From: Leishmania donovani
Lineage: Eukaryota > Euglenozoa > Kinetoplastea > Trypanosomatida > Trypanosomatidae
Assembly (NCBI RefSeq): GCF_000227135.1
Contig: NC_018234.1
Coordinates: 481,168-545,167 of the forward strand
Reading direction: 5' to 3'
Length of the DNA: 64,000 bases
The notes under the pieces are model-generated. The model did not search any database and was not told where the DNA came from. It worked only from the letters and a program-made list of their open reading frames with translations. Positions 41,592 through 51,399 of this stretch are shown here, in pieces. How positions within the stretch are numbered: position 1 is the stretch's first letter; every line of letters begins with the position of its first letter. Both the position numbers and the translations under genes were made by a program.

Positions 41592-41942
41592 ATGTCATCG
41601 CCTACAGCGACGCCTGCAGCGACGCCGATAGCGAACGCCGGAGAGGAGCGCCCGCCATTGGCGGCACCAGTCCCCACCGAAGACGGCCTTCTGCCTGCGG
41701 CGGCGGCCACGAATGCCGCCGCCAATGACAACGACCTCACCACCCTCTCCACTCAGGTCTACCTGGAGCGCACGGTGCTGGGGGTGCTGGCGCTTGCTCT
41801 GGAGGACGTGTGCCGAGTGCGACCACCGAATCCCGTAGACTACCTCGGCAGCTATCTTCTCCGTAGATCGACCGCGAACAACACCGTCGAGGTGTCCTAC
41901 GAGGACACCGTTCCCAAGGCCGTACCGACTACCGACGAGTGA
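41592..41942 (+). CDS. Dpy-30 motif protein
   Basis: A 116-residue protein. Residues 57-92 form a Dpy-30 motif: YLERTVLGVLALALEDVCRV followed by RPPNPVDYLGSYLL, matching the family pattern of a two-helix dimerisation unit with RP.NP..YL..YLL. The N-terminal 50 residues are Ala/Pro-rich and disordered. The Dpy-30 motif docks amphipathic helices. It occurs in the SET1/COMPASS histone methyltransferase complex and also in axonemal proteins such as radial spoke RSP2 and some adenylate kinases. Length and single-domain layout fit true DPY30 (about 100 residues), but a flagellar role is equally possible in a trypanosomatid. The frame opens at a GTG (41577), but the ATG at 41592 is the first after the splice site. 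Confidence 0.88.
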   Translation: MSSPTATPAATPIANAGEERPPLAAPVPTEDGLLPAAAATNAAANDNDLTTLSTQVYLERTVLGVLALALEDVCRVRPPNPVDYLGSYLLRRSTANNTVEVSYEDTVPKAVPTTDE

Positions 41943-42825
41943 GGTGGTCGTGAGGCGTGGCGGAGGGGGTGGCGTGTCGTCCTCTTGGATGCTTCACTGA
42001 GGGCACCTTCCCCTCTGCTTTCTTTTGCGCTCACTGAGCCGCGACTGCCGCTCTGCTCGCCGCGGCGTGCGACCGCCCATGAAAGCCGAGATGCAGCGGT
42101 GGGCTTAGGGTGCAGGGCGGACGAAGGGGTTTGTGCTTCCCTTCTTGCTTGTAGGGACGCGAGCTTGGCGTGCACGCTTTTGAGGATAACGATGTACACT
42201 GACTTTCCAAACTGGAAGGGCGAGGCAGAGAGAGAGGCCTGAAAAGCGGACCACGAAGGGTCAAGGAGAGGGGTGAAGATGCGCTCGACGTGGTGGTATA
42301 ACATGCCTCGCTCACGACCTCCTCGGCTCTCAGCTTTCCCGCATGCGTGTGTTGTTTTTCTTCGCTCTCCTGGCCTCGACTCCGTTTTGGGCGATGCCGC
42401 GAGCTACGAAACGATGCGCAGGATAACGACACTCGCTGCACGCGTAATGCCACGGGAACAGATTCATGCTGCACGCATACCCACCGCAAGATACGCGGTG
42501 GGGCTGTCCACTGACAACACGTTTGCTTGTGGAGATCTCTCCCCGCACCCCGTACTCCGCCCCCCACCGAGCGCGTGCTAACCGGCACGCACGCGCTCCC
42601 TCTGTCATTCTCCTGTTTCGACTCTTTTCCCTCTTATAAACACACACACACACACACGTATGCGCATGCACAGGCCTCTGTATACATCCCTGTTATCCCT
42701 CGCCTTTCTCTTGCTTCGGTCGCCTGCCTTGCTCGCCCCGTCTCCCTTTTATCCGTTCGGTGCCGGCGCCACGTAGGCCCAGGCACACGCGGACATACGC
42801 ACGTGCAACTTGATCGTGTGCAACC
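41943..42825 (+). other. Spacer before the lipoate ligase gene
   Basis: This holds 3' and 5' flanks only. A short CA run is at about 42640-42657 and a long pyrimidine-rich stretch at about 42690-42755, ending at the AG at 42775-42776. No gene is seen. Confidence 0.6.
42690..42776 (+). promoter_or_regulatory. Candidate trans-splice acceptor for the lipoate ligase gene
   Basis: A C/T-rich region is followed by AG at 42775-42776. The first ATG downstream is 42826, giving a 49-nt 5' UTR. Confidence 0.4.
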
Positions 42826-44370
42826 ATGTGGCAGACTGTCGTGCAGCGATATCGACTCCAGCCCACGTCCCTCGCAACCTTCCTAGAGTCAAACTGCATG
42901 GTAGCTAAGCCGCCCACGGCGGCGCTGCATAGCGGCTCGAACCTTGTCGTCGCTGAAACCAACAGCCTCAGCATCTTCGAAAATCTAGCGGCGGAAGAGT
43001 CGCTCATTCGCGGTCTTTCGCTCGACACGAAGCAGCGTCTACTCCTCTTCTACGTCAACCGCCCTTGCGTCGTGGTAGGACGCAACCAGAACATCTTTCA
43101 GGAAGTGTCGCTGCGACGGGCGGCGGCCGACGGCGTTTGCCTGGCGCGCCGCGCCTCTGGCGGCGGCGCCGTTTTCCACGACGAGGGCAACCTCTGCTTC
43201 TCTTTTCTTACCCACCGCACTTGCTATGCTCCAGAGAAGACGATCCAGCTGGTGCGCCTCGGGCTCTGTGCAAGCTACGCAATCGACCCGGCACGATTGA
43301 CCACGACAGGGCGGCACGACCTGTTCCTTGACGGCAGGAAGATCACGGGGTCTGCCATGCGGGTGCAGCGTGACATTGCGTACCACCACTGCACACTGCT
43401 CGTGGACACCACACACGCATCGGTCAGTCGCTACCTTCGCCCAGAAGGGGACTACGTGGCATTCGAGACGTCGTCGGTGGGCTCGGTGCGAAGCCCTGTC
43501 ACCTCACTCGCCGAGTCGGGCTGCATCGCTGGTGGGCCGGGCGCCGTGGCGGCACTCAAGAGAAACATGGCAGACTTTTTCCTAGCGGAGGGCGACCGCG
43601 TGCTGGATGCAGCGACGCCGTGGGAGCTTGACGCGGTGAAGCTGCGGCAGAGCTTCGCCACCTCGCGACACCGCTGCGAGAACGCGCCTCTCTTTGCCCT
43701 GGACGTTGTGGGAGCTGTTGCGGCCGATATGCCCTTCTTCGAGGGAGAGGGCAGGCGGCCGACCCGCGGTGACGCCGCCACCCTTGGCGAGGCGGTTCGC
43801 AAGACAGCGTCGAAGGACTGGGCCTACGCGATGCCGTCGTTTACATCCACGGTGCTCCTCAGCGGCAGCGAACTGCGGCGGCGCCTGAAAACGCTTTCTG
43901 TGTGGCAGGACGTCGCATCGCTATGCTCCCTTGCGGAGGAGGAGTTGCTGGCGGTGCTGCAGCGGTGCGTCCTTGAGGGCTCGGAAGGCCTCGAGGAGAT
44001 GGCGGCGGGAACCGAAGCCGGATTGCACCTGATCACCACAGTCGAGCATCGTCTCGTCACGTCCGTTGTCGTGAGACGCGCGGCGTCCACGACAGCCACA
44101 GCTAGCGCTGTGGCGCCATCGAGTGGGAGCTCTGGAGGGTGGGTACAGAGGTGCCTTTCCGCTTTACTGGTCGGCCAACCTTGTGATGCCGCCGTCGAGG
44201 GCCTGGAGCGTACTGGCGACACCACGGCGGTGATGCAGGGCCTGGTGCACGAGGCAGGGTCACTCTGCCTCGATCTGCCCGACTTAGCCGGCGACGCGGC
44301 GCTGCTGATGGTGACCCGAGTGCTGCTGGATGTGTGGCGAGACAAGAATGTATTCGACATCGCGACCTAA
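42826..44370 (+). CDS. LPLA: Lipoate-protein ligase A
   Basis: A 514-residue protein. It has the lipoate ligase fold signatures: an early block with NLAAEESL, then PCVVVGRNQNIFQEV, the substrate-pocket motif RRASGGGAVFHDEGN (residues 108-122), and DGRKITGSAM (169-178), whose Lys172 matches the lysine that contacts lipoyl-AMP. The enzyme attaches lipoate to E2 subunits of the pyruvate, oxoglutarate and branched-chain dehydrogenases and to glycine cleavage H protein, in the mitochondrion. The N terminus (MWQTVVQRYRLQPTSLATFL) has few acids and could be a targeting peptide. The protein is longer than E. coli LplA (338) because of an Ala/Ser-rich linker and a C-terminal extension that probably corresponds to the accessory domain. 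The next gene downstream is also mitochondrial in role. Confidence 0.93.
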   Translation: MWQTVVQRYRLQPTSLATFLESNCMVAKPPTAALHSGSNLVVAETNSLSIFENLAAEESLIRGLSLDTKQRLLLFYVNRPCVVVGRNQNIFQEVSLRRAAADGVCLARRASGGGAVFHDEGNLCFSFLTHRTCYAPEKTIQLVRLGLCASYAIDPARLTTTGRHDLFLDGRKITGSAMRVQRDIAYHHCTLLVDTTHASVSRYLRPEGDYVAFETSSVGSVRSPVTSLAESGCIAGGPGAVAALKRNMADFFLAEGDRVLDAATPWELDAVKLRQSFATSRHRCENAPLFALDVVGAVAADMPFFEGEGRRPTRGDAATLGEAVRKTASKDWAYAMPSFTSTVLLSGSELRRRLKTLSVWQDVASLCSLAEEELLAVLQRCVLEGSEGLEEMAAGTEAGLHLITTVEHRLVTSVVVRRAASTTATASAVAPSSGSSGGWVQRCLSALLVGQPCDAAVEGLERTGDTTAVMQGLVHEAGSLCLDLPDLAGDAALLMVTRVLLDVWRDKNVFDIAT

Positions 44371-44922
44371 TCCATCGACCCTTCGCGTCGCCGGGGGGTG
44401 CGCGAGGGAGTGTACGGGAGCTGTGGCTCACAGATACAAAGTCGAAGAGATAAACACGACGGCGTAGTTGCTTGGCTCAGAGGTGACCTGGCCACGCCCG
44501 TGAACCGTGCCTACGGAGCAGCGGAAGAGAGCATCGGTGCCGCGCAGCCCCTTTTCGCGTTCTCCACTCCAGTTCCTACCGAAGCCGTCTTCGCCATTGT
44601 TGCCGACGTCGGCAGCACAACATTCACACCCTGTGCGTCACTGACTCGCATGCGCCGGTCCTCCCTCTACGTCTCCCCCCACTACCCCCTTCGCTCTCGT
44701 CCAACTATCGGTGTGCCGGCGCTGTGCTCACGCCTATGCATCTGCGTCTTTTGGCGGCCTGATGCTACTGGACACTTGAATGCATCACCATCAGCTTGTA
44801 TCGTTGCGGCAACGACTGCCGTACAAGGGGGGCCCCACTCTCCCACCACACACACACACACGCACATTCATACTCACACAGAGTCAACTCCTCCCCCTAC
44901 GCTTTTTCCGAGCTCTGCGCTC
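44371..44922 (+). other. Spacer between the lipoate ligase and editosome genes
   Basis: An open frame runs through this region from 44398 in the frame of the next gene, but its residues lack the character of the editosome protein. A CA run (about 44850-44880) and the pyrimidine tract at 44885-44910 mark it as non-coding. Confidence 0.55.
44885..44912 (+). promoter_or_regulatory. Candidate trans-splice acceptor for the editosome protein gene
   Basis: A pyrimidine tract is followed by AG at 44911-44912. The first ATG is 44923, which decides the start and excludes the 175 upstream codons of open frame. Confidence 0.5.
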
Positions 44923-46275
44923 ATGCGACGGATTGGTGTGGCAACCTGTCAGCGACGGTGGCTTGCCTCAGCAACGCTGCCGCGCGCCGGGAAATGCGGA
45001 ACACCATGGTCAGGGCATAGCTTCATTCTCGATACCGCGGCGTCTCTCACAACCGCGATCCGCGAAGTGCGCTCTACGGCGGTCTGCTGCGCCCCGAAGG
45101 ATGCGCAGTATCAGTGTGGCGAGTGCGGCAAAACGTTCCGCCTCGTCAACGCCCTCAATCACCACATCATGACCCGCCACGGCAACAACGCCAAGGCGCT
45201 CATGAAGAAGGACGGCAGGCTAGTCCCTGTGGAGACGGACCAGCTCAAGGGTGGGGCGCATTGTGGGGCCCCCTCCTCGTCCACAGCGACGACGAGCTCG
45301 GCAACTCCGGCCGGGGCTGCCGCCGCGGCGTCGTCGTCTCCACTGTCCGGCGGCGCCACCTCACCGTTTCCGGTGCACTTTGCCGCCCCTTTCGGCGCCG
45401 CCGCCGCATCCATGGGCGGGGTGGCGTCGTCTTCCACTCCACCAGGCACCGCTCCAGGGGTGCTGCAGGCCTCCGCCACACCCGTCACCGCCGCGGCTGG
45501 CGCAACCACTGCAAGCAATGGCGAGAACGGAAGCGGCGCCGACGGGGTCGCTGAGGAGAGGGAGAAGCGCATGTTCGTCTGCACAGTGTGCCAGAAGACG
45601 TTTCGACTTGAGGCGGCGCTACAGCACCACTATCAGGCGAAGCACAACATGGACATGCCAACCTCCGCTTCGTCTCTGTCTGCTCTCGTCGGCGCGAGCA
45701 CGACACCAGGGGCTGGCGGTGCCTCCGTGTCCACTCCAGGAGAGCCTGGCGCCAATGGTGGTGGCAGTGCTGGCGCGTCTGGTGGCGTGCCTGATGTAGC
45801 TGCAGACGGTACCGCATTTCCTGCAAACGCTTCTAGCTTCGGTGCTGCGCAGTACGTGCGACAGCAGGAGGGAGCGCTGCCTGACGCTCCGCAGTACCAC
45901 CTCGATGTGGCCCCGAACGCCCCGGAGGAGGGCGACATTGCCGCGCACTGGCGTTGCGTGAACATATGTGTGCTGATGGGCGACGTGCAGGAGGTGGAGG
46001 AGGGGTACGTATTTGAGGATCATGTGCTGCAGTTCACCGTGGCGACCGAGTTTGCTACCCCGGCCCCTGGAGATCCTGACATGGACTTCCACACGGTGCG
46101 CGTGTACGGGCACGAGTTTTGGGCCCCACTGAAGGCGGACATGCAGAGTGGCGGCCGCTTTCTCGTCACGGGACGACTGTGTATGGTGCCGCAGTTTGAT
46201 ACGCAGCTGAAGAAGTACTATCACTATCCAGTGATTCAGGTCTTTCCCGGCTCTGGTAACGTGGTGCGCGTTTGA
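44923..46275 (+). CDS. KREPA3: RNA-editing complex protein with two C2H2 fingers and an OB fold (KREPA3/MP42-like)
   Basis: A 450-residue protein. The N terminus (MRRIGVATCQRRWLASATLP) is a good mitochondrial presequence. Two C2H2 zinc fingers share the spacing C-X2-C-X12-H-X4-H: Cys65, Cys68, His81, His86, and Cys220, Cys223, His236, His241. They are separated by Ala/Ser/Gly-rich linkers. The last 110 residues form an OB fold starting HWRCVNICVLMG and ending near HYPVIQVFPGSGNVVRV. This architecture is specific to the KREPA proteins of the kinetoplastid editosome, which bind RNA and hold the core catalytic enzymes together during uridine insertion and deletion. T. brucei KREPA3 is about 390 residues and KREPA2 about 590; the present length favours KREPA3, but the two are not separated without alignment. 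Confidence 0.87.
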   Translation: MRRIGVATCQRRWLASATLPRAGKCGTPWSGHSFILDTAASLTTAIREVRSTAVCCAPKDAQYQCGECGKTFRLVNALNHHIMTRHGNNAKALMKKDGRLVPVETDQLKGGAHCGAPSSSTATTSSATPAGAAAAASSSPLSGGATSPFPVHFAAPFGAAAASMGGVASSSTPPGTAPGVLQASATPVTAAAGATTASNGENGSGADGVAEEREKRMFVCTVCQKTFRLEAALQHHYQAKHNMDMPTSASSLSALVGASTTPGAGGASVSTPGEPGANGGGSAGASGGVPDVAADGTAFPANASSFGAAQYVRQQEGALPDAPQYHLDVAPNAPEEGDIAAHWRCVNICVLMGDVQEVEEGYVFEDHVLQFTVATEFATPAPGDPDMDFHTVRVYGHEFWAPLKADMQSGGRFLVTGRLCMVPQFDTQLKKYYHYPVIQVFPGSGNVVRV

Positions 46276-47540
46276 CCCGATTTCGTTTTAGTACGCCAGT
46301 ACACGCCAGCTGTAGTGGTGGTGGACGATGAGGGGTGTGCAGGGAAGCGGATCCCGCAGGCTCGCGTCGTCGTCTGCTTTCGCAGCGAAGGGTACATGCG
46401 TGCGCTGCAGGACGGTGCACCAGCGCCGATGTAGTCAACTGCGTTCTCTTTACCGTTGGCTTGGCCGCCGGGGCGGTGCCCATCGAAATTGACATGCACT
46501 ACGTGCCTGAGGGGCTTTTGCTTCTTGTGTGCAGGGAGGAAGGGGGATGCGATGATGTTGTGGACTTGGCGAAAAGGGGCGACGCTGGGGCGTGCTTGGA
46601 AGGGGCAGGGGATGCGGAGGGGATGGGCTCCATTTCGGGGACAGGCTGAGAGGTGTGAAGAGGTGTCCCTGCGCGTGCAACTGTGGGGGCGAACAGGATC
46701 GTACGAGAGGGCGTGTCTCCGCGGCGAAGGAGAACGTCCTCGCGCATGCGCATGAGTGACGGTGCGTGCTGTGGAGCGTTTCGTTGTTGCTGCCTCTTCT
46801 GGCACTCTTCCCCCCTCTGGCAGCTCTCCTGTATTCGACTGAGACGCATCTGTGCTTTCTGGCGCACGCGCGCATCATCTCTCTGGCTGCTTCGCGTCAC
46901 TTCCCCTCTCCTCTCTGACCATCTAAGTAAGGTACGGCGAGACAACAAACAAAGGCGATGCCGAGCTGCAAGAAAGAAGGCGCACGCGACTTTTTCTGGC
47001 CGTGCTCGTGTGGAAGACACCGTGGCACCGTGCGCTGATGGCAATGATAGCTGTCACAGCGGATCGCCTGCTGGCATACAAGGCCGTTTCGTCATGTGTG
47101 ACTAGGGAGGGGGCAGCAAGGATGCGCTGCTCGCTCTCTTGAGCGGCCCGCGCTCACTGCACCATCGTAGCTGTGGGGAGCGACCATTGATCGTGCCCCA
47201 GGAGGCACTTCTTTGGGCACGTGCGCCACTGCACGTTCTCACTCGCTCTCTGCACTGCCCCGCTAACCCGCACCCTCCTCCTCGCTGTCCGAACTTGTGA
47301 ATGGCATTAACATCCAACAGCCCAACGGCTGTTTTAGCGCATGCTGCGCCGGACGCAAACGCCCCTCCCCCTCGCTCAGGCACAAGAGAGACAGCAGCGC
47401 CGACTTCTCTGTTCTTCCCACCTTCCACTGGCTCGAGAGCTGAAGGCCTGCGCGCACCTTCACAGGAGGGGTCAGAGCGTCTGCTGGCCGTCCATACACT
47501 CCTCACATACGCCATTGCGCGGGCTCAGGCACACCAGACA

Positions 47541-47583
47541 CACACATATATACATATATACATATATACATATATTATATACG
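47541..47583 (+). repeat. Imperfect TA/CATA microsatellite
   Basis: A run of alternating T/A with periodic C, in units of TATACA. It stands out in GC-rich surroundings, upstream of the WD40-like gene. Confidence 0.8.
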
Positions 47584-47640
47584 CACATCTGTGCAGCGCG
47601 CGCCACGGGCGCATCCGCCTGTCGATAGCGGTGCTCACCT

Positions 47641-47689
47641 CGTCTTCTCAACGTTTCTTCTTCGCGCGCTTTGGTTGCCGCCGCTGGAG
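47641..47689 (+). promoter_or_regulatory. Candidate trans-splice acceptor for the WD40-like gene
   Basis: A pyrimidine-rich tract (47641-47672) precedes AG at 47688-47689. No ATG occurs before 47797, giving a 107-nt 5' UTR. Other AGs (for example near 47720) are possible. Confidence 0.35.
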
Positions 47690-47796
47690 GATTTGGGGAC
47701 TTCTGCGCCGTTCACGCCTCAGCTCGACCGCTGCCACTGGCAGAGAAGCCGCGGAAGCCATATACACGCCGACACACGCACGGAGGCAGAGACACA

Positions 47797-50316
47797 ATGG
47801 ACGTCCTGCACACGGCCTCTGTTGATGGACGCATCTGCTGCGCGGCCAACGAGGAGGTATGGGTAGCGAAGCAGAGCGGAGGCATCGCCGTCTTCTCGGC
47901 GCGCTCCGGAGACCATATGACGGACATCGCCCTCAAGGCCGATGACGGCTCAACGGCGGCGCAGGTCACACACATGATGGCGGTCTTTGGGGAGGTGTGG
48001 GTGAGCACGAAAGAGGGTCGCGTTCACTTCTACGAGCTCGCCACGCACACGCCGGTGGACTCAATGCTCATTCCTGGGGCAGAGAAAAAGGTGCAGGTGG
48101 TGAATCTCTCCTTCAACGGCCACGTCGCCGTCATAGCCACCGCCAGCGGTTCTGTGTATGTTCATCACCCTCTGAATCACCAGCGGCTCGGCACCCTTTC
48201 CACGTCCACATCCCCGTGCACGGCAGCGATTCAGTTCTACAGCTTCGTCGTTGGCGGGGATGCGAGCGGTGCCTTGTATCTCTGGGACCCGGTAACTGGT
48301 GAGTGCGTCATCTATCACGGCGGGAGCAAGAGTGAAGTCGTGGCGCTGCTGCACGAGCCTACCACCGGAACGATATGGGTGTCCCGAGCGAATGAGCACG
48401 TCGATATATACGCAGTGAAGGACGGAGCGCTGCAACTGCAGCGTCGGGTGAGCGGGATCGGGCGGGTTACAGGGATGGTGGCGGTGTCTGGCACTGTGGT
48501 GGCGACCACCTGCACGAAGCGCCTCGTACAGATCGAGGCGACCACGGCGAAGATCACTGTCAGCGTGGCGGGCGCGCACGACAAGTTCATCCACGGCTGC
48601 TGCAAGGCGATGCACCAGGAGGTGGCGCAGGTGTGGAGTGTCGGCAATGATGGCACGCTGCGCGTCTGGCATGTTGCAGGGCTGCAGGTGCCGGTGGTGC
48701 CTCTGCCGAAGCTACCGCCCGCCGCGCAAGCCGCGCTCACCTCCGCCGTGGAGGATACGCTGAATCCACAGCAGAGCGAGCTGCGGGCGGAAGCGCAGGC
48801 AGAGCTGCATAGCCGGATGAGCATGGAAGACAAGCTCATGAAGGCGCGTGAGGAGGCGCAGGAGCTGCGACTGCGCATCTTTAAGGAGGAGGAAAGGCGG
48901 CTCATGGTGGATGCGGCGCTGACAGCAGAGCGGAAGCACCGCAAGGAGCTAGAGGAGCGCAACGCGAAGCTGGCGAAGGAGGTGACAGACATTGCGTCTA
49001 ACGTGGCCGTCGCCGAGCGGGAGCGCAACGGCCTGCGCGCCGAAGTAACGCAGCTCAAGATGGACCTTTCCAACGCCCGCACGGAGACGAGCGTCAAACA
49101 GACGGAGAAGTCAAGCATCGAGAGGCAGCTGTCGGAGGAGCGGACAAAGAAAGACACGTTGGAGCAACGCCTGCGCGACGTGGAGGGGATGCTGAGCTCC
49201 CTGCAAGCGGAGCACCGCCGAATGTGTGAGGCACTGGGCAGCGCTACCGCCCACCAGCAGACGAGCAAGGCGCCCACGGATGCCTTGATGAGCAGAGGTG
49301 CGGCGCTGAGCGCGGAGCTGGAGCACGCGCGAAAGATGAACGCGCTTATGGGGTCTGCCATCGCGTCGATGGAGTACACCATCCGCCGCCGCGAGGAGGA
49401 GGACCGTGACTTGGTGGCGCTGCTGAATGCCTTTCGTGGTCGCGTCGCCGACCGTGTCACAGACCCGAACCTCTCTGCGCTTCTCCTCGCCACCATCGTA
49501 CGCAATGCCCCGCGCTTCGACCTTCAGTGCGACGAGTTCACAAAGGCGGAGCTGATGGAGCGCAACGGGCCATTCCTGCAGTTCATTCAGTCCCTCCGCG
49601 CCACCGACCCGGAGGCTTACCGGAAGCTAATGCAGTACCTGCAGAACCCCTCCATAGCCCAGGGGCTGCCGGCTGATACGCAGGCGCTGCTAGACCGCTT
49701 CGTCGCGCTCGCCTCGAAGGAAGGCGAGGTGTCCGGCGAGGACATCGCCAACTTTAAAAAGACGATTCCCTGCCTCACAGACTCGGTGGCAGTGCAGGGC
49801 GCCGGCCAGATTGGAAGTGGCAGCAGCACCGCTCCGGCTGATTTTCCGGCGTTGCTCGGCGCCGACGCGAGTGGTAGCGGCAAACCTGGGGGAGATGTCG
49901 TGGCGCCGGGCAGGCTCCTTGGCAACAACACCGGCGGCGGTCTCACAATACAGGAGGAGGTTGTGAACAATGCCTTGATGCGCGAGCTACACGGGCAGCG
50001 GGTGATAGATGAGAACTACATTCGCGAGCAGCAGACCATGTTCGAGTTCATTCTCAAGACGCGCCGACTTCTAGTCGAGAGCCTTGCTATTCTGCACAAG
50101 CGCACAGTGAGCGCGCGGCAGGTGGTGGATGCACTGTGTGTGAACACCTCTGCCCACAGCACTTCCTCGCCGGCCACGACGCCGTCGCGGAGGAGTCTTC
50201 AGACATTGCACAGCATCTTCAGCGGCGTCGTGCGCGAGCTGGAGGAGCTGACCACCGAAGTGATCCAGCGCTACCTCTCTGGAGCTGAAAAGCAGCGTCT
50301 TGGTGTGGCGCAGTAA
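47797..50316 (+). CDS. WD40-like beta-propeller plus coiled-coil protein
   Basis: An 839-residue protein. Residues about 1-310 form a beta-propeller of short repeats. Recognisable blades include VWVSTKEGRVHFYELATHT, VVGGDASGALYLWDPVTGE, IWVSRANEHVDIYAVKDG and VWSVGNDGTLRVWHVAGLQ, several with W-D or V-W endings. Residues about 330-520 are a long coiled coil rich in Glu, Arg, Lys and Leu (DKLMKAREEAQELRLRIFKE). A helical region at about 525-660 follows. Another helical region (about 720-835) ends with ELEELTTEVIQRYLSGAEKQ. No membrane segment or signal peptide is seen. The layout suits a cytoskeletal or flagellar scaffold, but no specific family is recognised. The frame is open upstream to 47671, but 47797 is the first ATG after the splice site. 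Confidence 0.8.
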   Translation: MDVLHTASVDGRICCAANEEVWVAKQSGGIAVFSARSGDHMTDIALKADDGSTAAQVTHMMAVFGEVWVSTKEGRVHFYELATHTPVDSMLIPGAEKKVQVVNLSFNGHVAVIATASGSVYVHHPLNHQRLGTLSTSTSPCTAAIQFYSFVVGGDASGALYLWDPVTGECVIYHGGSKSEVVALLHEPTTGTIWVSRANEHVDIYAVKDGALQLQRRVSGIGRVTGMVAVSGTVVATTCTKRLVQIEATTAKITVSVAGAHDKFIHGCCKAMHQEVAQVWSVGNDGTLRVWHVAGLQVPVVPLPKLPPAAQAALTSAVEDTLNPQQSELRAEAQAELHSRMSMEDKLMKAREEAQELRLRIFKEEERRLMVDAALTAERKHRKELEERNAKLAKEVTDIASNVAVAERERNGLRAEVTQLKMDLSNARTETSVKQTEKSSIERQLSEERTKKDTLEQRLRDVEGMLSSLQAEHRRMCEALGSATAHQQTSKAPTDALMSRGAALSAELEHARKMNALMGSAIASMEYTIRRREEEDRDLVALLNAFRGRVADRVTDPNLSALLLATIVRNAPRFDLQCDEFTKAELMERNGPFLQFIQSLRATDPEAYRKLMQYLQNPSIAQGLPADTQALLDRFVALASKEGEVSGEDIANFKKTIPCLTDSVAVQGAGQIGSGSSTAPADFPALLGADASGSGKPGGDVVAPGRLLGNNTGGGLTIQEEVVNNALMRELHGQRVIDENYIREQQTMFEFILKTRRLLVESLAILHKRTVSARQVVDALCVNTSAHSTSSPATTPSRRSLQTLHSIFSGVVRELEELTTEVIQRYLSGAEKQRLGVAQ

Positions 50317-51300
50317 AGTGTGTGGGGGGGGGGCGCGTGAGCCGTAGCCTCAGCGGGATAGGGCAGCAGGGGGAGGTGAAGGCGCAGAGGAGCTCCGTGT
50401 GCCCGCTGGACTGCGCACCTCAGTCGCGCTGCTGCTGCCGCTGGTGCTCTCTGCCGACAAACGGAGCGCCTCTACACACCATGTATACCCAGTAGATTAC
50501 ATAGACTAGACGGCGAGCATACGTGCACGTCTCTCTTTCCACCTCCTCTCTTGTCTTGCCCCCCTCCCCCTCAAATCAGCCGCCGTTCTCGGCGGCAGCG
50601 CGACTGTACGCTGCGGCGTGACGAGACACGTGTGCTGTGCTCCTGCTCGCGCGCTTGTCGCCGTTGTTGTTGCTGAGGAAAGGGGGGGGGGCGGACTGAT
50701 TCGAGGGCGAGCCGTCGAGTGCCCTTTGTGCTTGATCGGCCTTTTGACCTTTCCACCTTTTTCTACGGCGACGCGTCGGTGTCGGTGCGCGTGCAAAGAC
50801 GAGGGCGAACTAAGAAAGCAGGAAACCACGGACTCGAGAGCGAGCGTGTAGCGTCGCTGCGCTGCATAAATCGCTTCCCGGCTGTACACGAGGTCCGTCC
50901 GCACATCGGCGCACTCGATGGCACTCGCTGATCTGCCCAGGGGCGCTGCCACACGCCGCCGTTTCCTCGTTTTCCGTGAAAGGCACGTTTTCGTTGCTGC
51001 TCCGCTTGCACCGCGTGTGTGCGGAAGACTCCTACACATACACACAGACACATGCACGTACACGGAGATGTACAGCTCTTCGTGCTCTCCACCACTACCC
51101 GCGGCCCTTTCCATCTCCCACCGTTGCCTGTTACTCGACGACTGGGTGTTCAAGATGCGCACCCGTACATTTCTCCGTGTAGTCTAGCGCTCTCTATGTT
51201 CTTCGCAGCGCCCTCGCCTGATGATGAGGAGCACCTCCGTGCGCGGTGCCACAATGTTCAGTGGCCCCACCCTGTGTGGCTAAGCCAGGGCGATGCACCG
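50317..51300 (+). other. Spacer up to the assembly gap
   Basis: No gene is clearly supported. A G10 run begins near 50322 and another at about 50682. A frame starting with an ATG at 51196 runs 35 codons into the gap, but it has no recognisable motif and its frame differs from that of the RGG tail beyond the gap. The last 17 bases match the SIDER-like element. The true 5' part of the RGG gene is probably in the gap. Confidence 0.5.
51284..51300. mobile_element. SIDER-like fragment abutting the gap
   Basis: Seventeen bases ending exactly at the gap edge are identical to a stretch inside the SIDER-like element (about 29335-29351). Only this piece is visible before the Ns begin. Confidence 0.4.
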
Positions 51301-51399
51301 NNNNNNNNNNNNNNNNNNNNNNNNNNNNNNNNNNNNNNNNNNNNNNNNNNNNNNNNNNNNNNNNNNNNNNNNNNNNNNNNNNNNNNNNNNNNNNNNNNN
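51301..51399. other. Assembly gap of 99 N
   Basis: A run of 99 unknown bases. It interrupts the gene for an RGG-box protein. The true size is unknown. Confidence 0.99.

Larger units (their letters stand above)
46276..47796 (+). other. Spacer before the WD40-like gene
   Basis: No gene is supported. It includes a TA-rich microsatellite (about 47541-47583) and a pyrimidine tract at 47641-47670 leading to the next gene. Antisense frames are low in complexity. Confidence 0.55.

Noticed and set aside
51196..51300. A 35-codon + frame that runs into the assembly gap, considered as the start of the RGG gene
   Set aside because: It has no RNA-binding motif, its last codons derive from the SIDER-like 17-mer, and the gap length cannot be trusted to join it to the tail.
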